Shown here piece after piece: positions 1 through 7,709 of a stretch of DNA of 16,168 nucleotides. The notes under the pieces were generated by a model. It worked only from the letters and a program-made list of their open reading frames with translations, had not been told where the DNA came from and ran no database searches. Source of the stretch: Wohlfahrtiimonas sp. (GTDB taxonomy: Bacteria > Pseudomonadota > Gammaproteobacteria > Cardiobacteriales > Wohlfahrtiimonadaceae); NCBI GenBank assembly GCA_030149965.1, contig JASLHB010000077.1, positions 1-16,168 of the forward strand, read 5' to 3'. The translations under genes and the position numbers were made by a program. The stretch's first letter is position 1. Each line of letters starts with the position of its first letter.

Positions 1-103
1 TTTAGTCTATATTGATGATGCAGAACCAAGTTGTGTGGGTGAGATTGTTAAAGTCTTGATCGAAGATGCAGATACTTATGATCTATATGGCCGATTAATC
101 TAA
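1..103 (+). CDS. rimO: RimO C-terminal fragment (ribosomal protein S12 methylthiotransferase), 5' end outside window
   Basis: The first gene is cut by the left edge. Reading from base 2 gives 33 codons and a TAA at 101-103. The visible peptide ends in IEDADTYDLYGRLI, which matches the TRAM-domain end of RimO: a 'GD/EIVKV' strand, then 'DADxYDLYG' just before the stop. RimO is a radical-SAM enzyme that adds a methylthio group to the conserved aspartate of ribosomal protein S12. Its cysteine clusters would lie in the missing part. The related MiaB also ends in a TRAM domain, but the DADEYDLWG-like terminus is typical of RimO. The call rests on this short tail only. Confidence 0.72.
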   Translation, partial: LVYIDDAEPSCVGEIVKVLIEDADTYDLYGRLI

Positions 104-163
104 TGAGATTTAAATTGATTTGGGCTAGAATGACTAAGTCAGAATGATGGGAAACAGATAATA

Positions 164-2254
164 ATGAGCCATGAGATTTACAAAATACTCTATGTTGAAA
201 ATAACGCTGAAAAAGTAACGCAGCTGAGACAATTGATTCGCGCGAATACTGTTGATGGGAAAATTACATTTGATGTGACAACAACAGATTCTGTAGATGG
301 CATCACTGTTGCTGTTAATAAAGATCATTGTGATCTTGTGATTTTGCAGGATTCTCCAAAGGTTCCTATCTTAAGAGAAGTCAATAATGCGATTGGGATG
401 AAAGATACGCCCGTCATCGTATTGGTGAATGAAGAGCAATTTCTAGAAAAGCGCCAGATGATGATTCAAGATGGCGCTGTAGATGTTGGTACATTACAGC
501 AAGGCGATGTTCTATTTAAACAGATTGTTCGTGCAATTTTTGAGCTCAAAACACAATTAGGTTACCGCGATACTTTAGAAAAGAATGCGCGATTGACTGA
601 AATGACCGAGCAATTTGCATCAACATCTGAAGACTTGATTGCATATTTTGGTGCTGAAGATGGGATTTTTGTTTATGCCAATGATGCATTTTTACAGTAT
701 TTTGGCTTTCAAGAATTCAGTGATTTAGCAGCAACGACAGTTTTAGAATATGTTACAGGTGATGAATCCGCGCAGTTCAAAAAAATGATGAAAATCGTTG
801 GTAGAACAGGCAAAGAGCAGGCTCAGCAACTATCATTAAAACATCCTAATGGTCATTTGATTTCAGAAGATGTTGTTTTGAAGCAAGGAATGTTCGAAGA
901 GAAATCATGCATTGAGTTATTCGTAGCTAGAGGAACTTCTGACAATACTGTTGCAGAAGTTTCTAATGCAGAGATTCAGCCACTTTCTGAGCAAGTAAAA
1001 TTTTATGATCGTTTAGCATTCATTGATAATTTAACTAATTTTGTAGGTAGCTCCTCGTGGCTTGTGAGCTTAGTTCTAAAAGATTATTTTGATTTTAGAA
1101 AAAAATATGGTGTAAAAGTTTTAGAAAATTATTTTTTAAATTTGTCTAAGCATTTAGGCGCACAGATTAATAATTTGCATTATGCACGCTATTCCGATGA
1201 AAGTATTGTGCTGTTATTAACAAACAGTGATATGACGAAAGTAGATCGTTTAGGAATGGCAGTTGTATCTAGCTCAGAGGGATTCGCATATAAAACGGAT
1301 AATGCGGCTATTCAGGGTAAATTTAGTTTTGCTTATACAAATTTAGGCGATTCTGTCGCAACAATTACAGATGCTTGTAATCGATTGGATGAATTGGCAG
1401 GTTTATTCAGTTCACGTATTTCATTAGCTAATGATGATGCTCAAGTTGATGAGCATGCAAAGCTTGCTGTTGATAGTGCTAATCATGCTGATGAAAGTGT
1501 TGATGAAGAATTCATGCCATTATTCTTGAGTTTGAAAAAACAACAGATTAAGCAATCTTATGTGCCTGTCGTAGATTTTTCTATGAAAGGCCAAGAGAAT
1601 TATATTGCATCGTTTAATTTATATGATGATGCTGGTGGTTTAGCTGTATGGAATAAAAGTTTTACATATACATCGCACATTCCTTTGATGAGCCAATTAG
1701 ATCAGTTTATGATTGAAAGCGCTGTGACTAATTTAAAAGCAGCGGGTACTGATAATAAACGATTAATTTTACCATTATCAATGTATTACTTGGATAAAGC
1801 TGAAGAATTGGTTGAATGGATTAAGAATGTTGGTCACGATGTTTTTTCTGCGAAACAAATTGTTGTGGGCTTAGCAGAAGAAGTGGTGAATGATCATTTT
1901 GATGCTGCTAAAAAATTCTATCAAACATTGAGTGATGCTGGTTATGCAGGCATGGTTCATGACATTGTGGATATTACTTCTACGCAGGTTGCGGACTTAG
2001 ATATTGCATTGATTGCATTGTCAGAAAATTGCATTGGCAGAATGAGTCGTAATATTTCTAGTGAAGAAATGATGAAGTTTCCAAAATTATTGGAAACAAT
2101 GTCACAAAAAAGAGCAAGTGTGCTCGCAATGGGCGTAAACTCTCCAACAAGTATGACATTGGTTTGGGAATATAATATTCCTTATGCTTGCGGTAATATG
2201 ATTGGCCCATCAAGGTTAGCGCTTGATTTCGATTTCTCTCAAATGATGATGTAA
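164..2254 (+). CDS. FimX-like degenerate REC-PAS-GGDEF-EAL protein (likely type IV pilus regulator)
   Basis: This 696-residue soluble protein has the domain order and length of Pseudomonas FimX (about 690 residues), a polar c-di-GMP-effector protein that controls type IV pilus assembly. Residues about 7-127 form a receiver-like domain (KILYVENN start), but the usual phosphoacceptor position in CDLVILQDSP does not hold a clear Asp. Residues about 150-256 are a PAS domain (EDLIAYFGAEDGIFVYANDAFLQYFG). Residues about 280-420 are GGDEF-like, with RYSDES (342-347) in place of GGDEF and no visible RxxD inhibitory site. Residues about 455-696 are EAL-like, with YIASFNL (480-486) where FimX has YEVLLRL. 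The C-terminus (GNMIGPSRLALDFDF) matches the family ending. ATG 164 is the first good start after rimO; its Shine-Dalgarno sequence is weak (TGGGA). Assignment to FimX is by architecture and motif resemblance. No pilus genes are in view. Confidence 0.7.
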   Translation: MSHEIYKILYVENNAEKVTQLRQLIRANTVDGKITFDVTTTDSVDGITVAVNKDHCDLVILQDSPKVPILREVNNAIGMKDTPVIVLVNEEQFLEKRQMMIQDGAVDVGTLQQGDVLFKQIVRAIFELKTQLGYRDTLEKNARLTEMTEQFASTSEDLIAYFGAEDGIFVYANDAFLQYFGFQEFSDLAATTVLEYVTGDESAQFKKMMKIVGRTGKEQAQQLSLKHPNGHLISEDVVLKQGMFEEKSCIELFVARGTSDNTVAEVSNAEIQPLSEQVKFYDRLAFIDNLTNFVGSSSWLVSLVLKDYFDFRKKYGVKVLENYFLNLSKHLGAQINNLHYARYSDESIVLLLTNSDMTKVDRLGMAVVSSSEGFAYKTDNAAIQGKFSFAYTNLGDSVATITDACNRLDELAGLFSSRISLANDDAQVDEHAKLAVDSANHADESVDEEFMPLFLSLKKQQIKQSYVPVVDFSMKGQENYIASFNLYDDAGGLAVWNKSFTYTSHIPLMSQLDQFMIESAVTNLKAAGTDNKRLILPLSMYYLDKAEELVEWIKNVGHDVFSAKQIVVGLAEEVVNDHFDAAKKFYQTLSDAGYAGMVHDIVDITSTQVADLDIALIALSENCIGRMSRNISSEEMMKFPKLLETMSQKRASVLAMGVNSPTSMTLVWEYNIPYACGNMIGPSRLALDFDFSQMMM

Positions 2255-2260
2255 TGCACT

Positions 2261-2776
2261 ATGATTCGTAAATTTATATTGGTTGTTTCATTGATAGTGA
2301 TGGCAGGCTGTGGTTTTCATCTGCGTGGTGCTATACGTTGGCCTGTGGATTACCAAAATGTATATATGGCAGGTTACCAGCCTTCCCAAAATGATACTTT
2401 TTATTCATCTATTCAAAAATTTTTCCCAGATCATGTGAAAGTTGTTTCTAATCAAGAAGATGCTGATTTGATCATTCAAGTTTTATCTGAGAATCAAACC
2501 ACTCGTACAGTTTCAGGTTTGGCAGCTAATCGAGATACAGAAGAAGTTGTGATGTTGAATGTTAATGTTCAGGTTCTAGATAAAGATGGCAAGGAAATTA
2601 TGCCTTCGACAACATTAACTCGTGAACGAGATTTCACTTATAGTGAATCGAATTTATTAGGTAAGTCTAGCGATATGCAGAATGTATCACGCATTCTACG
2701 TCAAGAAACAGCTTCAATGTTTATGCGTCGTTTAGAGGCAGCTATGAAAAATATCGATGGAAATCAATCGAAATGA
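2261..2776 (+). CDS. lptE: LptE, LPS-assembly outer-membrane lipoprotein
   Basis: LptE (RlpB) is the lipoprotein plug of the LptD barrel that inserts lipopolysaccharide into the outer leaflet of the outer membrane. The 171-residue product begins with a short basic segment (MIRK), a hydrophobic stretch, and a lipobox ending in VMAGC with the lipidated Cys at residue 17. It is followed directly by GFHLRG, the hallmark start of mature LptE proteins. The length is usual for the family. It starts 6 bases after the fimX-like stop, with no strong Shine-Dalgarno sequence, and its last 4 bases (ATGA) overlap the start of dtd, which implies co-translation. The usual leuS-lptE-holA neighbourhood is not seen here. 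Confidence 0.88.
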   Translation: MIRKFILVVSLIVMAGCGFHLRGAIRWPVDYQNVYMAGYQPSQNDTFYSSIQKFFPDHVKVVSNQEDADLIIQVLSENQTTRTVSGLAANRDTEEVVMLNVNVQVLDKDGKEIMPSTTLTRERDFTYSESNLLGKSSDMQNVSRILRQETASMFMRRLEAAMKNIDGNQSK

Positions 2777-3210
2777 TAGCGTTGATTCAGCGCGTCAATT
2801 GGGCAGAAGTCAAAGTCAATAAACAATCAGTAGGTAAAATTGATCATGGTATTTTGGCTTTAGTTGCCGTTGAAAAAGGTGATACAGAAGCGACTGCCCA
2901 AAAGATGATGGATAAAATTGCGCAATATCGCATTTTTTCAGATGATCAAGGCAAAATGAATTTGTCATTATTAGATATTCAAGGGGAGCTATTATTAGTT
3001 TCTCAATTTACGTTATTAGCACATACAGATAAAGGTCGTCGTCCATCTTTCAGTAATAGCCCAGATCCTGCATTCAGCGCTGCTTTATATCAATATAGTG
3101 TGGGTTACGCCAAAACATTGGTGAATAAAGTTGAGCAGGGCGAATTCGCTGCGGATATGAAGGTTTCATTGGAAAATGATGGCCCTGTAACATTTTGGTT
3201 AGAAGTATAA
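2773..3210 (+). CDS. dtd: D-aminoacyl-tRNA deacylase Dtd
   Basis: Dtd is a homodimeric cytoplasmic proofreading enzyme that hydrolyses D-amino acids, and glycine mischarged on tRNA(Ala), from tRNA. The 145-residue protein is full length. It begins MIALIQRVNWAEV, like other Dtd proteins. It carries the SQFTL motif at residues 77-81, with Thr80 at the position discussed as important in E. coli Dtd, and the cross-subunit Gly-Pro motif in NDGPVTFWLEV (Gly137-Pro138) at the C-terminus. The ATG overlaps the lptE stop by 4 bases, and the TAA is followed immediately by the ruvB ATG, so the gene sits inside a tightly coupled operon. Confidence 0.95.
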   Translation: MIALIQRVNWAEVKVNKQSVGKIDHGILALVAVEKGDTEATAQKMMDKIAQYRIFSDDQGKMNLSLLDIQGELLLVSQFTLLAHTDKGRRPSFSNSPDPAFSAALYQYSVGYAKTLVNKVEQGEFAADMKVSLENDGPVTFWLEV

Positions 3211-4221
3211 ATGATAGAATCAGATCGAATCTTAATCAGTGGCGAAAAGCAGAAAGAAGAAGTTGTTGTTGATCGTGCCATTCGCCCTAAATATTTAAAT
3301 GATTATACTGGGCAAGAAGCGCTACGTAATCAATTGGATATATTTATACAAGCGGCTAAAAATCGTGGTGAAGCTTTAGATCATGTCCTATTATTTGGTC
3401 CACCAGGATTAGGTAAAACTACTTTGGCACATATCATTGCTAATGAATTGAATGTTGGTTTAAAGCAAACATCTGGGCCTGTTTTAGAGCGGGCAGGTGA
3501 TTTAGCTGCATTGCTCACTAATTTAGAACCTAATGATGTTTTGTTTATCGATGAAATCCATCGTTTAAGCCCTGTGATTGAAGAAGTATTGTACCCAGCA
3601 TTGGAAGATTATCAGCTAGATATTATGATTGGTGAAGGGCCAGCTGCGCGTTCAATTAAAATTGATTTACCGCCTTTTACGTTAGTTGGTGCAACCACAA
3701 GAGCTGGTTTATTAACATCGCCATTGCGTGATCGTTTTGGCATCATGTCGCGCTTACAATTTTATTCTAATGTGGAATTAACATCTATTGTATTGCGTTC
3801 AGCAGGGTTATTGAATGTTGAATTGACACAAGAAGGTGCTGAAGAAATTGGTAAACGCTCTCGTGGAACGCCACGAATTGCCAATCGCTTATTGCGTCGC
3901 GTGCGAGATGTTGCAGAAGTTCGTTCAAATGGTGTGATTGATGTGAATATTGCTCAAGAAGCACTGAATATGTTAGAAATTGATGCTTATGGTTTGGATG
4001 AGCATGATCGTAGATTACTTCAATTGATCGTAGAAAAATTCTCAGGCGGGCCAGTTGGTTTAGATACAATTGCATCGGCATTGGGAGAAGATCGTGGTAC
4101 ACTCGAGGATGTAATCGAGCCTTATTTGATTCAAGAAGGCTTTTTAATGCGCACGCCAAAAGGTCGTGTTGCAACATCTAAATGTTGGCAGTATTTTGGT
4201 ATAGCACAAGAGGAATCATGA
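3211..4221 (+). CDS. ruvB: RuvB, Holliday junction branch-migration helicase ATPase
   Basis: RuvB is the hexameric AAA+ motor that, loaded by RuvA, drives branch migration of Holliday junctions during recombinational repair. The 336-residue product is full length and begins MIESDRILISG, like other RuvB proteins. Visible motifs are Walker A GPPGLGKT (63-70), Walker B FIDE (112-115), sensor I GATTRAG (160-166), and PLRDRFG (171-177), which holds the arginine-finger region. The C-terminal winged helix includes GGPVGLDT and the 'PYLIQEGFLMRTPKGR' segment. The start codon abuts the dtd stop. The TGA overlaps the nagZ ATG in an ATGA. ruvA and ruvC, the common neighbours, are absent from this window. 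Confidence 0.97.
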   Translation: MIESDRILISGEKQKEEVVVDRAIRPKYLNDYTGQEALRNQLDIFIQAAKNRGEALDHVLLFGPPGLGKTTLAHIIANELNVGLKQTSGPVLERAGDLAALLTNLEPNDVLFIDEIHRLSPVIEEVLYPALEDYQLDIMIGEGPAARSIKIDLPPFTLVGATTRAGLLTSPLRDRFGIMSRLQFYSNVELTSIVLRSAGLLNVELTQEGAEEIGKRSRGTPRIANRLLRRVRDVAEVRSNGVIDVNIAQEALNMLEIDAYGLDEHDRRLLQLIVEKFSGGPVGLDTIASALGEDRGTLEDVIEPYLIQEGFLMRTPKGRVATSKCWQYFGIAQEES

Positions 4222-5171
4222 GTCGAATCGGTGGTTTAATCATTGGATTACAAGGTTATGAATTAACACAAGTAGAGCACCAATGGTTGCAGCATCCATT
4301 GGTTGTTGGTGTGATTCTTTTTACGCGCAACTATAAAAATAAAGATCAGCTTATTCATCTAACGCAAAGTATTCGGGCGATTCATTCTGATTTATTGATT
4401 TCTGTGGATCATGAAGGTGGGCGAGTTCAGCGTTTTCGAGAAGGTTTTACACAATTACCTGCGATGAATACATTGGAAGAAACTTATCACAATGATCCCA
4501 AGCTAGCATTAAGAACGTCATATTCGTATGGTAAAACAGTTGCAACAGAGCTTGCTTCCGTTGGTGTTGATTTTACATATGCACCTGTGTGTGATATTAA
4601 TTACGGCAATAATGATGTGATTGGAGATCGTGCATTTCACAGTGATTCAGTGACAACAAGTTTATTGGTTCAATCATTTTATTTAGGGTTGAGAGCACGT
4701 AATAGTATTGGCGTTGCTAAGCATTTTCCGGGTCATGGATATGTAGAAATTGATACGCATTTGGGTGTTGCTGTAGATGATCGTCCATTGTTAGAAGTGA
4801 TTCAAAATGATGTGCTGCCATTTAAGACCTTGATTGAAGAAGGTATTGAAGCAATCATGCCATCACACATCATTTATAAAAACTTTGATGCTGAACATAC
4901 AGCAGTTTCATCACCTAAATGGATGAAATATTTGCGTGATGATTTAGGTTTTGATGGTTTGATTATTAGCGATGATTTAGATATGAAAGGCGCTGAGCAT
5001 TTAGGCTCAGTAGTTGATAAAGCACAGAAATGCTTCAATGCAGGCGTTGATTTGCTATTATGCTGTAATGATTTTACTGCCATTGAAACATTATTGAATG
5101 CCTTACAAAATGAAGTGATTGCAGAAGATACTCAGCAACGTTTAGAGTTTGTCCATACTAAGCTTATTTAG
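4218..5171 (+). CDS. nagZ: NagZ, beta-N-acetylhexosaminidase (peptidoglycan recycling)
   Basis: NagZ is a cytoplasmic family-3 glycoside hydrolase that removes N-acetylglucosamine from GlcNAc-anhydroMurNAc-peptides during cell-wall recycling. In many gammaproteobacteria its product signals to AmpR to induce beta-lactamase. With the start at 4218 it has 317 residues. It shows DHEGGRVQR (64-72), KHFPGHG (168-174; His173 is the expected general acid/base) with the conserved Asp and His following, and SDDLDMKGA (251-259) with the nucleophile aspartate. I prefer ATG 4218 over an in-frame ATG at 4182. It overlaps the ruvB stop as ATGA, has AAGAGGA just upstream, and gives the family N-terminus MSRIGGLIIG. 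The longer form would add 12 unrelated residues read from inside ruvB. It ends in an 8-base convergent overlap with the next gene. Confidence 0.93.
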   Translation: MSRIGGLIIGLQGYELTQVEHQWLQHPLVVGVILFTRNYKNKDQLIHLTQSIRAIHSDLLISVDHEGGRVQRFREGFTQLPAMNTLEETYHNDPKLALRTSYSYGKTVATELASVGVDFTYAPVCDINYGNNDVIGDRAFHSDSVTTSLLVQSFYLGLRARNSIGVAKHFPGHGYVEIDTHLGVAVDDRPLLEVIQNDVLPFKTLIEEGIEAIMPSHIIYKNFDAEHTAVSSPKWMKYLRDDLGFDGLIISDDLDMKGAEHLGSVVDKAQKCFNAGVDLLLCCNDFTAIETLLNALQNEVIAEDTQQRLEFVHTKLI

Positions 5172-5883
5172 CTTGTTGTAATTGCTCGAGCGGATATTGA
5201 TTACCAATTTCATATTCTAATGCACCATCCGAATCATAGTAAGCATAAGCATAATGATCATCATAATAATGCCAAATATAAATATATTCAGGTTGCGATG
5301 ATGTATCTAATTTTAGTGATTTAATTAATTTTGGGTTTAATGAATAGCATCCTAAAAAGGTTAAATCGTGGGCTTTTAATCCATCTTCATCTACTAGTAA
5401 GTCACCATATTCATAACGAACATATTTAGGTAGCATTTGTTCTTCTAAATCACTTAAGCCTGTTTTACCAAGCCAATCAGCTTTTTCTAATATATGATCT
5501 TCTGCAAAATCGTTTCTGACGAAAATATCATCTGTAATTGTATTATCTGTCAGGGCATAGAAGAATTCAGATTTGCAATGGCCTGAATAGACTAAATTGT
5601 TATTTGGGTTAGGTAAAGGAACAAGCACATTATGCATGCCTTGAATTAGATTGGTTGCATTAACATCTGAGAGCCAAAAGAATTGTGTCACAGTAATATG
5701 TATAGCAGAATCAATTTCATAAAACTGTTTTGATACTTCAATGGTTGTGTGTTCAGAAAGATCATCAATCACTAATTGCTCATGTTCTGGTAGTGCTTTT
5801 AATGCTTGATAAGATTTTTCTTTTAATTTTTGAACAATCGTTTCAAAAATCTGATTATCACCTTGATGTACTTGTAATAACAC
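5164..5883 (-). CDS. Hypothetical acidic protein, no recognised family
   Basis: I do not recognise this 239-residue protein. It has no signal peptide, lipobox or membrane segment, so it is probably cytoplasmic. It is rich in Asp and Glu, and has a Tyr-rich stretch at 200-216 (YIYIWHYYDD followed by HYAYAYY). Two Cys are visible (103 and 179). No nucleotide-binding or metal-binding signature stands out. The start is GTG at 5883, strongly supported by GGGAGGT (complement of 5888-5894) about 5 bases upstream. It converges on nagZ with an 8-base overlap and diverges from nfo, so it seems to be a single-gene unit with its own promoter. Base composition resembles the neighbours, so nothing marks it as recently acquired. 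Being a real gene is inferred from length, Shine-Dalgarno sequence and position. Confidence 0.75.
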   Translation of the reverse strand: MLLQVHQGDNQIFETIVQKLKEKSYQALKALPEHEQLVIDDLSEHTTIEVSKQFYEIDSAIHITVTQFFWLSDVNATNLIQGMHNVLVPLPNPNNNLVYSGHCKSEFFYALTDNTITDDIFVRNDFAEDHILEKADWLGKTGLSDLEEQMLPKYVRYEYGDLLVDEDGLKAHDLTFLGCYSLNPKLIKSLKLDTSSQPEYIYIWHYYDDHYAYAYYDSDGALEYEIGNQYPLEQLQQAK

Positions 5884-6071
5884 AATGACCTCCCAATATA
5901 TGTCAATGATATTAGTTTACTGATAACTGAAAAAAATACTTTGACCTACGATCATCTTTTTGTTTTTAAAGCGCTTCTGAAATTTGTCAATTGTCATATT
6001 ATTCTGTGAAAGGTATTGGGCTTTTTAGTATGATACGGGCTAATATTATTTGGAAGTATTAGGGGAATTAT
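5884..6071. promoter_or_regulatory. Divergent intergenic region between the hypothetical gene and nfo
   Basis: This 188-base AT-rich stretch is the largest gap in the window and should hold both promoters. On the minus strand, a perfect -35 TTGACA (complement of 5985-5990) lies 16 bases from TAAAAA (complement of 5963-5968), a plausible promoter for the hypothetical gene. On the + strand, TTGTCA occurs twice, 7 bases apart (5984-5989 and 5991-5996). A TATTGG at 6014-6019 has 17-base spacing from the second copy, and a better isolated -10-like TATGAT lies at 6029-6034 upstream of nfo. An 8-bp palindrome AAGCGCTT is at 5969-5976. No operator of a named regulator is recognisable. Hexamer choices are by eye. 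Confidence 0.45.
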
Positions 6072-6920
6072 ATGACTTACTTTGTTGGTGCGCATGTGAG
6101 CGCTGCGGGCGGCGTGGATCAAGCGCCGTTGAGAGCGAAAGAGATTGGTGCAAATGCATTTGCTTTGTTCAATAAGAATCAGCGTCAATGGCAAGCGAAA
6201 CCTTTAGAGCGTAAAGTCATTGAAGCCTTTAAAAAGAATTGTGCGCGTTTAGGTTATACAGATGCACAGATTTTACCGCACGATAGTTATTTGATTAATC
6301 TCGGTCATCCTGAAGCTGAAGGATTGGAAAAATCCCGTGCTGCATTTTTAGATGAAATGCAGCGCTGTGAACAATTGGGCATTAAACTATTGAACTTTCA
6401 TCCGGGCAGCCATTTGAAGAAAGTTTCTGTATCTGAATGTTTAACGACGATTGCAGAATCTTTGAATCTGATTTTGGATCAGACAAAAGATGTTGTAGCT
6501 GTGATTGAAAATACAGCAGGGCAAGGTTCGAACTTGGGTTATGAATTTGAGCAATTGGCTGAAATCATTGATCAAGTGGAAGATAAAAGTCGCGTGGGCG
6601 TTTGTATTGATACTTGCCATACATTTGTTGCGGGTTATGATTTGCGCATGAGAGAAGATTGCGAACGCACATTTAAGCAATTTGAAGAGATTGTGGGTTA
6701 TCAATATTTACGTGCAATGCATTTGAATGATGCAAAAACAGAATTCGGTAGCAAAGTGGATCGCCATGATAGTTTAGGGCAAGGAAAGATCGGCTTAGAA
6801 GCGTTTAAATACATCATGCAGCAACCTCAGTTTGAAAATATTCCATTAATTTTAGAAACCACGAATCCTGATATTTGGGATCAAGAAATAGGCTTATTGC
6901 GTAGTTTTACTCATGAATAA
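6072..6920 (+). CDS. nfo: Endonuclease IV (AP endonuclease, Nfo)
   Basis: Nfo is a zinc-dependent AP endonuclease that cleaves the DNA backbone 5' of abasic sites and removes 3' blocking groups in base excision repair. The 282-residue protein is full length. It keeps all nine metal ligands of the E. coli enzyme, shifted by one residue: His70, His110, Glu146, Asp180, His183, His217, Asp230, His232 and Glu262. They lie in segments such as LNFHPGSH, IENTAGQG, CIDTCH, MHLNDAK and DRHDSLGQG. The ATG at 6072 has a good Shine-Dalgarno sequence (AGGGGA, ending about 6 bases upstream). Its 3' end overlaps rsmJ by 8 bases, so the two are co-transcribed. No SoxR/SoxS-type control site is evident upstream. 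Confidence 0.97.
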   Translation: MTYFVGAHVSAAGGVDQAPLRAKEIGANAFALFNKNQRQWQAKPLERKVIEAFKKNCARLGYTDAQILPHDSYLINLGHPEAEGLEKSRAAFLDEMQRCEQLGIKLLNFHPGSHLKKVSVSECLTTIAESLNLILDQTKDVVAVIENTAGQGSNLGYEFEQLAEIIDQVEDKSRVGVCIDTCHTFVAGYDLRMREDCERTFKQFEEIVGYQYLRAMHLNDAKTEFGSKVDRHDSLGQGKIGLEAFKYIMQQPQFENIPLILETTNPDIWDQEIGLLRSFTHE

Positions 6921-7668
6921 TTTATCTTTGCCATTAATATTAAAAGACAATGAATCGCAACCTAAACTCAGCAATGAATTTGCGATTCAGAATGAACCTT
7001 ATCAATTGCCATCATTTGTTTGGGATGGCGAAGATATTTATTGGGAAGATGACGCAAAACAAAAACTCAAAGTAGATTTTGCTTCAGATAAACAATTGTG
7101 GCGTTTTTCTAAATTAAATAAAGCACAAGAACCGATTCTGCGTGCTTTGAAATGGAAGAACAATGATCCGCAATCTGTATGGGATTTAACGGCAGGATTG
7201 GGTCGTGATGGCGGTTTAATGGCTTATTCAGGTTTTACTGTGACTTTCTTTGAGCGCAATCCGACATTGCAGATTTTATTGTCTGAAGCGATTCATTCAT
7301 TGCAAGATTCAATGCCGGAAATGGCGGATCGAATTACTTTAAATAGAATCAGCTCCATTGAATATCTTAAGCAAGCTAAAGAAGATGTAAGCATTGAATT
7401 GCCGGATAATTTATACCTTGATCCAATGTATCCGCATCGTAAAAAATCGGCATTGGTGAAGTTGGATTTAAGAATGGTGCGTGATTTAGTGGGCGATGAT
7501 CCTGATAGTTCAGAATTATTGGCGCTGGCTTTAGATTTATTGAAGAGCGATCGTAATTTATCGCGCGTTGTGGTTAAGCGCCCAGCAAAATCTGAATTTT
7601 TAGGTGATTTTAAGCCGAGTTATAGCGTGGAAGCACCGAATACTCGCTTGGATGTTTATATTCCATAA
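6913..7668 (+). CDS. rsmJ: RsmJ, 16S rRNA (guanine1516-N2)-methyltransferase
   Basis: RsmJ (YhiQ) is an S-adenosylmethionine-dependent methyltransferase that makes m2G1516 in 16S rRNA. The 251-residue product has the family signatures in order: WDLTAGLGRDG (90-100), the SAM-binding loop, followed by ERNP (114-117); YLDPMYPHRKKSALVK (168-183), the DPMFPH-type catalytic motif; the LVGDDPDSSELL helix; and VVVKRP (219-224) near the end. The N-terminal 60 residues are variable, as in the family. The ATG lies inside the end of nfo (8-base overlap) with no clear Shine-Dalgarno sequence, suggesting translational coupling. The YhiQ assignment rests on the combined motifs. Confidence 0.93.
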   Translation: MNNLSLPLILKDNESQPKLSNEFAIQNEPYQLPSFVWDGEDIYWEDDAKQKLKVDFASDKQLWRFSKLNKAQEPILRALKWKNNDPQSVWDLTAGLGRDGGLMAYSGFTVTFFERNPTLQILLSEAIHSLQDSMPEMADRITLNRISSIEYLKQAKEDVSIELPDNLYLDPMYPHRKKSALVKLDLRMVRDLVGDDPDSSELLALALDLLKSDRNLSRVVVKRPAKSEFLGDFKPSYSVEAPNTRLDVYIP

Positions 7669-7674
7669 AGCCGC

Positions 7675-7680
7675 TATAAT
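7675..7680 (+). promoter_or_regulatory. Candidate -10 box for the HAD phosphatase gene
   Basis: A perfect TATAAT lies in the 41-base gap after rsmJ, about 30 bases upstream of the ATG at 7710. No good -35 sits at 16-18 bases; TTGGAT at 7648-7653 is 21 bases away. If used, the HAD gene would be transcribed separately from nfo-rsmJ with a leader of roughly 20 bases. Confidence 0.35.
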
Positions 7681-7709
7681 GTCATGCAATGTTTGTATTT
7701 GGAGATAAA

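Noticed and set aside
3785..4177. A 130-residue minus-strand frame within ruvB
   Set aside because: It is fully inside the conserved RuvB coding sequence and its product is a Leu/His-rich shadow with no recognisable motif.
4182..4217. Longer NagZ start at 4182
   Set aside because: It adds 12 residues read out of frame from the end of ruvB. ATG 4218 has a Shine-Dalgarno sequence, an ATGA overlap and the family N-terminus.
5160..5174. AAGCT-TATTT-AGCTT dyad over the two convergent stop codons of nagZ and the orphan gene
   Set aside because: The stem is only 5 bp, with no T-run, too weak to call a terminator.
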